NCBI GenBank assembly: GCA_021018815.1
Contig: JAITYX010000121.1
Coordinates: forward strand, 930,001 to 994,000
Direction of reading: 5' to 3'
Length of the DNA stretch: 64,000 bases
Source of the DNA: Talinum fruticosum
Lineage: Eukaryota > Streptophyta > Magnoliopsida > Caryophyllales > Talinaceae
In this document: positions 56,893 to 64,000 of the stretch, piece by piece
Layout: each line of letters opens with the position of its first letter
Position numbering within the stretch: position 1 is the stretch's first letter
Notes under the pieces: generated by a model
The model's input: only the letters and a program-made list of their open reading frames with translations
What the model was told of the DNA's origin: nothing
The model's database searches: none
Translations under genes and position numbers: made by a program

Positions 56893-57448
56893 ATTATGTG
56901 ATTTCTAAGTGAACTTTCCTTGCATAATTATGTGTTATATGCTTTGTTTTAATAACAAATGGATTAGTTGACCGAGTGAAACTAAGCTATGAGTTATGAG
57001 GTCTCCGAGTGTTCCGAGTCACTCGAAACCATACTCGGATCAAACTTAGTTTTTGAGCAAAATGGACATCAAAATTCTAGAATTATCTCTAGATAAATGG
57101 AGAATTTCATAAATATTTTCGAAAAGTATTTCTTCTCTCTCTCTCTCTCTCTTGCTGCGCGTTTCGATCGAGAGAAAAGTAGCTGTTGGAAGAAAGGTGC
57201 TGGAATTATAGCCGTTGAAGAGCGGAATGTCACACCCGTCCGAGACTACCGTTAGAGCTTCAAGTCGGACCGAAGGCCAAAGGTCATTTCTCTTCGCTAT
57301 AAATAGCATCGCTTTACCTTCATTTCTTTACTTTACTCACTACCTTCTTACTCTCTAAGAATTCTTACTCTATCTCTCTCTAAATTCTAAGCGCTCTCTC
57401 TCTCTCTTTACTCTCTTGTTTCCTCTCTGTTTGTCGAAAAATCTCACC
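56893..57448 (+). promoter_or_regulatory. Copia F pol-ORF3 spacer with internal TATA
   Basis: 556 noncoding bases. TTCGCTATAAATAGCATCGC (TATA at 57299-57307) lies 150 bases before the ORF3 ATG and is followed by TTTACCTTCATTTCTTTAC, matching C and D. CCGTT words near 57211 and 57250. A (CT)n run near 57134-57152 and a CT-rich leader near 57370-57420. Confidence 0.68.
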
Positions 57449-59046
57449 ATGCCTAAAAGAGGTTCAGCACTTGATTTGTTGGGGTCTCGCTACCAAAAAG
57501 CCCCGCACCAAAACTCCTCAAGAGGGTACCTCTAACCCCTCTAAAATCTTTGTCACCCAACATCTCACGTTGGATGATAAATTCTTCCCAACTACTTCTT
57601 TTCGTGGTTGAAACATATCAAAAGCATTGGAGTGTACAATTATTTGTGCTTAAGTGAATTTATATATCCTAAACTCGTTGCCGAGTTCTATTCTAACATG
57701 TCTTACTATAAGGGAATCATTACCTCACGAGTTCAAGAGAAGGTTGTTCGAGTCAACCTCTTTCTTGTTCATCGCCTTTTCAAAGTCTCTTATGTTTTTC
57801 TTAACTGCTATCCCATACCTTTTACGGAGATTGCTGATGAATTCTTTGAGAAGTATGCCAAGGAAGTTCCCGAGTCACGCAAGAATTTCTCGGTGACTCG
57901 GATGAAGACCGAGGCTAGACTACTCTGTTTCTTATTGGTGAGAAGCTTTTTCTCTCATCATTCTAACAAAGAGAATCCTAACTCCAATTCTCAAAGCTTT
58001 ATTTGATATCTTAGAGGCCTATGACGGAGACCTCTTCCCATCTATCATTGAGCGGATGGCTTCGTGCCAGCTCAATCAAAGAAATCTCCTCTATTTCCCT
58101 TCGGACCCTTTTGAATGTTATTTTCAAACAGTTCAAAGTTCCGATCCCCTTAGATCCAAATGTCGTTTCGAGGCTGCCATTATGGTTAGTAGAAAGGAGC
58201 TTTTGAGCTACGGGTACGAGGAAGTCAAGCCCGGTGTCCGGGTCTATGGGTTTGAGTTGAAACCTCCTTCATCCCCACCTACTCGGACTCGGACTCTTCT
58301 ATCACTTCCTCCTCCCTCTCGCTGGTCCCTCTACTTCTCAACCACCTCCTACGACCTCTGCTTCTATGTTTACCGTATTGGTAGACAACATTTCTTCCGT
58401 GTCCGAAGAACTTCGAGACACCCTCCGCTCTCTCAAAAATGTCCTTCAAGGCTTAGTTATAAACTAGAAAACCGGCCAGTCTCGGATATGAGAAAACCAG
58501 GATCTCGTTGATCGAGCTCGAGGGCATCATCAATGAGCAGCGCGAGTAGCTCCAACTTGTTCAAGAATAGAGATCCAAGGCTGCCCAGGACCCGAAACTT
58601 CGGATACTTCGAGGAGTCCTCCAACACGGCCAAGACTACCTCGGCCGAGGTAGAAGAAGAAGCCGAAGCAGCCCAACCCGAGGAGGAGAAGGAAGAGGAG
58701 AGAGGAGAAGAGGAGGAAGAAAAAGAAGAGGCCGCTCAACCCGAGGGCCAAGGTGCAGCGAGTCCCTGAACTAGAACTTATCTCCTTAGACCTCGATCCG
58801 AGTAGGTTAAAAGAAAATGGGGACGTTGGTTGGTCCACAGTCGCTAAGTCGAAGCACCTCCCTCCACCTGTCTTCCAGGAGGATGAGCCCGAGGAAGATA
58901 TGCCCCTAGCTCATACAACTAGAACGGAGCAACTACCGGACATCCCCTGTGCTACTACCGCCACGATCATCCACCTCCTCTAAAGCATATCGCGACGCCG
59001 CACCGCCCATCCGTCCTCCTCCCGACAAGCAAGCCCCCTTTCTTAG
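57449..59046 (+). pseudogene. Third ORF (ORF3/env-like position) of copia F
   Basis: ATG at 57449 (MPKRGSALDLLGS, then a frameshift). 57608-58006 is the best-preserved core of any copy: KHIKSIGVYNYLCLSEFIYP, KLVAEFYSNMSYYKGIITSR, VQEKVVRVNLFLVHRLFKVS, DEFFEKYAKEVPESRKNFSV, TRMKTEARLLCFLLVRSFFS. Then PLDPN near 58160, PGVRVYGFEL near 58235, a Pro/Ser-rich linker (58260-58340), a segment near 58370-58560 suited to coiled coil, a strongly acidic run (58620-58750, EEEAEAAQPEEEKEEER) and a basic Arg-rich end with stop at 59044-59046. No signal peptide or clear transmembrane helix. Function unknown; it sits where SIRE elements carry an env-like gene. Confidence 0.82.
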
Positions 59047-59492
59047 TCTATTTTTTTTCTTTTCTTTATTTTTTTTTTGTCCAACATCGGTTGTACTCGA
59101 TTGCAATTCTTTTCCCTCTTTTTGATAAAATGCTATGGGGAGAAAATATAGAAAACTTGATGTTGTGTTTAGGGGGAGCTCACCCTCTTTTCTTTGAGTA
59201 ATGAATGAATGAATATTTTTTAACAAACTTATTTATGAGTTAAATGTTTCGAGTTAAAGATTTCTGCTTACTTTTTACTTCGATATAATATATTCATTTC
59301 TTTGCTCGATGCGTTATCCGCATAAGTGTTATGAGTGATGATATGATTTGCAATGCATTTTGTAAGTATGGATTGCTTCTCATTTGTCACTCTTCTCTCC
59401 GATATGTTCTAATCATTACATATGAAAACTCATGGCTCGCACTAACAAATTTCTATTTAAGTGTGAATGCCTTTTATCAAAAAGTGGGAGAT
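59047..59492 (+). other. Copia F 3' untranslated region and polypurine tract
   Basis: AT-rich, no gene; ends ATCAAAAAGTGGGAGAT just before the LTR, tract about 59479-59491. Confidence 0.8.
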
Positions 59493-60979
59493 TGAAGACT
59501 CGGTTTCTAACTCTAAGTCATTCCGATTATTACATGAAGAACTCAGGTATAAATCTTATCTCCTCTAAGTTTTGATTTCAAGTCATTCCGAGAACTATAG
59601 AAACTCTTTTATAAGTTTTCATTTGTTTCTAACCGACTCGTAAAGCACCTTATTGGATATCTCCTACACTAATGTTTCGACTCACTTAAACATCACTCGG
59701 AACTATCGCATACTCAAGTAATTTCTCTAACACTCTTATTCCGAGTACTAACTATGTATTTCAACTCAAAGAGAATTATAGTGTTAATTCCTTATTCTAA
59801 GTCAGTTTATTTCCTTGAGAATTATTTGACCAGATTAAGTTGTTATACTCGATATTTTACTCTCTCTACTTGATCATCCTTAGGATTAACTTAGATGGAA
59901 TTTGAGTATATTGAATATTAGACTCGAAAAATTCGACTCTTCCGGGCCAAAGATAATTAAGCATTTAATTGTTCTAATTTAATTATTATCTTTGCCTAAT
60001 CTTGGATCAAAGTATTTTTTATACTTTAAGAACCAATGTGGTTTGCTTTTGTAGGTTATTCAAGCGAGGCTAACAAATTTTTGAAATAAAAAAGCAACCG
60101 GCTTCTAGTCGTCAAACACCAGACAAACAAGCTTTACCTACTTCGGGCATGGCTTAGACACTATGTTAGGGTTGTCTGTTTCCAAACTGGAAAATTCCAA
60201 CTCTAGGCTTAAGGGTTGTTTCCACCACAACTTGCAGTCACCACAAGTGATTGGACCATCTTTTGGAGCCAAGAGCCATTGCACAATGTTCACATCCTAA
60301 CGGATCTTTTCGAGTGACTCGGAAGAGCCGTTACAATGGCTAGTGAAGACTTCGTCTAGAAGCAAGACTCAACGGTCACTCGTGCCTGGTTGGATATAAA
60401 TAGAAGCTACCTCACAAGACTTGAAGATTGTTAAACATTATTGGTTGAACACATTGCTTGAGCAGAAGTTGTTGTTCTCATTCTTTATTTAATCTTGTAC
60501 TTACAACTCCAAGTCTCGTATTTAATATTTCCTGAGTTGTAAAGAAAATCCATGTAATTAGTCATATTCTTTTCTTACTTTCCGAGTAAGGTCCCTTGAC
60601 TGAGTTGTAAGGGTTAACTCAACTCAGTTGTCCCTTATTGTAAAGGTTACCTCGGTTAGAAAGTACTAAATCGAAAAGGGAACTTTTGAGTCTAGGAAAA
60701 CATTGTAAGGAATTGTTTAAGGGAGCAATTCTGGTAGAGTTAGTCCTTGTATTTTGTGGATTCAAAATAGTGGATTTGACTTGGTGCTTGGATTAGCCTT
60801 GTCCGTGGTTTTCTTTCCCGGGAGAGTTTCCATGTAAATCTGTGTTGTCACTTTTCCGAGTCTAACATAGACTTAGAATTTACTATTTATTTGATTTGTT
60901 GCAAAATTAGTTTAATTTTCTTCATCACCCTATTCACTCCCCTCTAGGGTGACTTAGACTCTCCACGAGCAAACCTTCA
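59493..60979 (+). repeat. Copia F 3' LTR (1,487 bp)
   Basis: TGAAGACTCGGTTTCTAAC to GAGCAAACCTTCA, partner of 50697-52179. TATA near 60393, hairpin 60926-60951, AACGG word near 60299. Confidence 0.96.
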
Positions 60980-61176
60980 TAAGCATACCTCAAAATTAGA
61001 GTTACAGATCTGGAGAGCAATTTCAAGCTTGTGAATGGTAAAGATGAAGGCTACCGGAGAGGTAATGAGGAGAGAGAACACTACCAAAAACAGAGAAATC
61101 CGATCGAGCGAACGAGAAACCGTGAGGATCACTATTAGAGAGTAAAAAATTGGAGCCATATGGATAGAGAAAGAGG

Positions 61177-61178
<2 letters not shown>

Positions 61179-61212
<34 letters not shown>
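61179..61212. repeat. (AG)n microsatellite
   Basis: 17 AG units in the right part of transposon T; read on the minus strand it is a CT-rich leader-like run. Confidence 0.95.
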
Positions 61213-61214
<2 letters not shown>

Positions 61215-61411
61215 GTGGCGTCTTTGAGGAGCGAGATGAGAGCGAAAAAGGAGAGAGAATGAGCAGGTGAGGACAAGAATCGGGTTTTGATTGCATTGAG
61301 CTGGGCTAATTGCATTGCATCCGGTAATGGCCATTACTTGGGAAAGCTCATGTTATTTTAATTAAAAGTTTTAATTTAATTGTGATTACAAGGTTAATAT
61401 GATTACATCAT

Positions 61412-62776
61412 GAAGACTCGGACTTTATATATACATCATTATGAGTTCCATCAAGGAATCGGGTATAAGACTTCATCTCTTATAAGGTTTTGATTACAAG
61501 TCATTCTACGTGTCTTAGAAACTTTTCGAGTGATATGGAATGTTTTCCGAGTGTTACAAAAACCATTGCATATGTTCTCACTTGATTCCGATCGACTCGG
61601 AAAGCATACTCGTTCGCATACAATTTTGAGTCACTCAAACAACACTCAAATATATTGTATGTTCAAAACATTTGCTCTAATGTGCATAAACTCGAGCCTG
61701 ACTTCATAAACTAAGTTTAATTGAATTATTGTGTTAATTCATATTTCTAAGTCAGCATGCTTGTTTTGATCATTGGTAGTCTATATCAAGTCATTCCACT
61801 CCGATGTTCTTTATCCGACTTGCTTTATTACTAGACCGACTCGGATAGAATTTGAGTATAATGGATATTAGACTCGGAAAATTTCACTCTTTTAGGACTC
61901 GGATAATTACGCACTTAATTATCTTAATTAAATTATTATCTATGTCTAATCTTGGACCAAAGTATTTTATACTTTGAGAACCAAATTGATTTACTTTTGT
62001 AGGTTATCCAAACGAGGTTATCCTACTTTTGAATTACAAAAGTAACCGGCTTTAAGATGTCAAATCACCAGCGAGACAAGGCTTTTCCTACTTCGACCTA
62101 GGCCAAGACACTCGTGTCGGGGTTGTTTGTTTCCAAAGCTGGAAATCGCAACGCTAAGCTCAACGGTGGTTTCCACCCTACTTTTCGGACACCGCCGGTG
62201 GATTGGGACTTCCAAAGCAGTCAAAAGTCGTTGCCCAACGATCACACCTCAACGGATATTTTCTAAGTGACTCGGAAAGACCATCGCAATGGTCACAAAG
62301 GACTTTCGGTCGGAAGACAGTCACAACGGCTAGTCCGCTTGGTTATCTATAAATAGAAGCGGACTCTCAAGCCTTGAAGATTGCTTGAACCAACTGTCGT
62401 ACACGTACTTAAGTAAAAGTCATTGTATTCATACTCAATTTTCTACTTACAACTCCAACTTTGTAATCGGTTACAAACACTCATTCTTACTTTCGAGTAA
62501 GGTCCCTTGACTGAGCTGTAAGGGTTAACTTAGCTCAGTTGTCCCTAACTGTAAAGGTTATCTCAATTAGGAAGTACTAGATCAAATAAGGGAATTTCGA
62601 GTCTAGGAAAATCTTGTAGGGAATTGTCTAAGGGTGCAATTCTAGTTGAATCTTTCTACTGTATTTTGTGGATTCAAAATAGTGGATTTGAATTGGTGCT
62701 TGGATTAGCACCGACCGTGGTTTTCTCGCCCCATGAGGGTTTCCACGTAACTTTCTGAGTTAGTACTTTTTTGAGT
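61412..62776 (+). repeat. Truncated SIRE-like copia LTR K (1.37 kb)
   Basis: Begins TGAAGACTCGGACTTTATAT. TATA near 62345, then GGGTTTCCACGTAAC. The family match stops at about 62776, roughly 200 bases short of the LTR end and primer site. Unrelated sequence follows directly. The left end cuts off the terminus of transposon T. Confidence 0.88.
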
Positions 62777-62965
62777 TGATGCGAGGTTCTTCTACTTCTT
62801 CCTGCCCCACTCGGTTTTCCTTATTTTTCTTTAGATTCCTAAGGATAAGGGGAAGGGTTTCAAACATAGTCTCTATTTTCTTATCTTAAGCCTCGATCCT
62901 AGCTTCCATCTTAGAGTAGAAGATTCATTGATCAAAGTCATAAGAGGAGATGGTTGTGGTTGTTC
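62777..62965 (-). pseudogene. Possible antisense gypsy gag N-terminal remnant
   Basis: On the minus strand about 55 codons read SKMEARIEA, a stop, DKKIETMFETLPLILRNLKK, NKENRVGQEEVEEPR. This charged helix recalls the N-terminal coiled coil of some gypsy Gags. It is joined directly to the truncated LTR K. Only weak support. Confidence 0.3.
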
Positions 62966-63389
62966 TTCATCCAATGGAGGTGAATTTTTTTCGGTTATGT
63001 CTAACGATGAATAAGCGAGTAATTGAATTGGAGTTAAACGTACTGGTGTTTAAGTGCAGCGACGTTGGTCACACGAAGTCAATCGGGAAGGTGTTGAACG
63101 TGAAGGTGGTGCACTTGGCTCTCTATCAACCTTTCTAATTTTTCCAACCCAGATTTTGACGAAACCCAAAAGTATGTTTCCCTATTCTGCAGCCCAAAAG
63201 GATAAATGCTCATGACCATGCTAGAGGAAACAACACTTTTAGGGGAGAAGGGACCCAAGCGCTAGAACCGAGGAAGGACTAATCCTAAAAGGATGAGATA
63301 GTATGCTCTTTTATTTGGATGCACATAAGAAATATGTATCGATCGAAAAGTCCAAAAGACTCGTACAAAATTAATCTTGAGATGACATA
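62966..63389. other. Unannotated AT-rich interval
   Basis: No convincing coding region or known repeat end. Probably part of the same unclassified element as the flanking gag-like remnant and the tandem repeat, because no boundary is visible. Confidence 0.4.
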
Positions 63390-63785
63390 ATGCAGTAATG
63401 ATTTTTATTTGGCTAAAAATCTCATCCAAAATTGGGATGAACTTTTAATTTGGTTAATGAAAAAGAACTCACCTAAGTGAGATGAATTCTAAAATTCGTT
63501 AAATCTAAAAATGACTCACCTAATTAAGACGAATTTAAAATTTGCTAAATGCAACAATGGACTCACCTAAATGAGATGAATTTAATTTTGACTAATGCTA
63601 AAGGAACTCATTTAATTTTGAGACGAAATTCAAAATCGGCTAATGCAAAAGAACTAACCTAATTTTGAAATACATTTAAAATTAGCTACATGCAAGAAAG
63701 GAATCATCCTAAATCTAAAATGAATTTAAAATTTATTAAATGCAACAATGGACTCATCCTAAATTTAAGATGAATTCAAAAAGAA
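63390..63785. repeat. ~48 bp degenerate tandem repeat, about eight units
   Basis: Units of the form GACTCACCTAAWTRAGATGAATTTAAAATTTGCTAAATGCAACAATG repeat with lengths of about 45-50 bases; units start near 63470, 63513, 63560, 63605, 63652, 63699 and 63748. Core words CTCACCTAA, GATGAATTTAA and GCTAAATGCAA recur. Confidence 0.85.
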
Positions 63786-64000
63786 AGCAAGAACCTACAA
63801 CCAACCGGAGTATGGAATGGGTCCATGGAATGACCCAACCCGAGAGATGGATCGGTAGCCGAGCCTGGCCAGGATCGACGGCTATGGCCCGTTCATAATT
63901 TTTTGGACTGAGATTTAAAGGAATTCAACTGGCTCCGAAAATGCACATAAATGGGCAGATCTTAAGGAGGAAGGAAATTTTGACTTTGGCTAAAATGCAC
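63786..64000. other. Tail of unclassified repeat
   Basis: Moderately GC-rich sequence (CCGGAGTATGGAATGGGTCC, GACCCAACCCGAGAGATGG) resembling noncoding parts of large plant gypsy elements. No ORF. It runs off the window. Confidence 0.35.

Larger units (their letters stand above)
50697..60979 (+). mobile_element. Copia element F (SIRE-like), structurally complete, 10.28 kb
   Basis: LTRs 50697-52179 and 59493-60979 flank primer site, gag, PR, IN, RT, RH, third ORF and polypurine tract. Perfect 5 bp target duplication TAAGC (50692-50696 and 60980-60984) within transposon T. The LTRs differ at roughly one base in ten over their first 115 bases, so this is not a recent insertion, unless base-call errors contribute. 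Coding parts carry frameshifts plus a zinc-knuckle deletion and loss of the integrase catalytic Glu. Confidence 0.96.
47344..61411 (-). mobile_element. TIR DNA transposon T (PIF/Harbinger-like?), ~3.8 kb, split by copia F
   Basis: Starts GGTGGCGTTTAGTTGGATGC right after a TAA in the copia B LTR; a 3 bp TAA/TTA target and a GG...GTTTGGTT-type end are usual for PIF/Harbinger. Both ends are rich in TGTAAT/ATTACA words: left 47360-47450, right 61310-61411 antisense, with GGATGCAATG-like matches. The outermost right terminus is lost where an LTR begins at 61412. It holds a Myb/SANT-like pseudogene (47842-48930, minus). 49010-50690 shows no coding domain. On the minus strand AATTAGGGTTC with a splice-donor-like AG/GTAAGT (50517-50523) resembles a plant 5' leader, and 61000-61320 gives a CT-rich leader. 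Superfamily is inference. Confidence 0.6.

Noticed and set aside
60977..61334. Minus-strand frames with Ser/Leu repeats resembling signal or membrane segments
   Set aside because: They come from a (AG)n microsatellite read as Ser-Leu and extend across the copia F target junction; more likely an untranslated leader.
62950..63138. 62-codon plus-strand frame
   Set aside because: Short, no domain, in a stretch that reads weakly as antisense gypsy; could be chance.
63390..63785. Regularly spaced repeats that might suggest a CRISPR array
   Set aside because: Units are degenerate and contiguous without unique spacers, there are no cas genes, and the DNA is plant nuclear.

Overview
This window is plant nuclear DNA, almost certainly pericentromeric or intergenic heterochromatin of a flowering plant with a large, retrotransposon-rich genome. 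The evidence is decayed Ty3/Gypsy chromovirus (Tekay/Del-like) and Ty1/Copia (SIRE/Maximus-like) elements carrying plant-type Met-tRNA primer sites, long LTRs, AT microsatellites and a plant Myb/SANT-like gene remnant with a GT-AG intron. The species cannot be fixed from the sequence. I see no intact host gene, rRNA, tRNA, CRISPR array or prokaryotic operon. Every coding stretch is interrupted by stops or frameshifts, so all are called pseudogenes.

Layout. 1-5175: 3' half of gypsy element H (pol, polypurine tract, 2.84 kb 3' LTR), inserted in the gag of copia element A. 5176-12404: the rest of copia A, its gag split by a 3.3 kb unclassified insertion (5350-8681) that contains a MITE-like repeat. 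12405-12779: small LTR fragments. 12780-19578: gypsy element G with complete 5' LTR, gag and pol, cut off inside integrase. 19579-47343: copia element B, 5'-truncated. Its integrase is split by copia C (19720-39731), its RNase H by a solo LTR (41621-43213), and its 3' LTR by a TIR DNA transposon (from 47344). Copia C is itself split in its RT by the antisense, internally deleted copia D (25333-33368), and in its 3' LTR by an unrelated solo LTR (37952-39205). The DNA transposon T (47344-61411) carries a Myb/SANT-like pseudogene and is split by the structurally complete copia F (50697-60979, target duplication TAAGC). 61412-62776 is another truncated copia LTR. 62777-64000 is unclassified, perhaps antisense gypsy, with a ~48 bp tandem repeat.

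Copia A, B, C, D, F and at least ten LTR copies belong to one SIRE-like family: LTR ends TGAAG...CTTCA, about 1.4-1.6 kb, 5 bp target duplications. Elements B, C, D and F carry an extra ORF between pol and the 3' LTR, set 557-665 bases beyond the pol stop. In all four copies a TATA box in a conserved context lies 150-270 bases upstream of that ORF's ATG, preceded by AACGG/CCGTT motifs that also occur upstream of the LTR TATA box. A separately promoted third ORF is the most interesting candidate system in the window.
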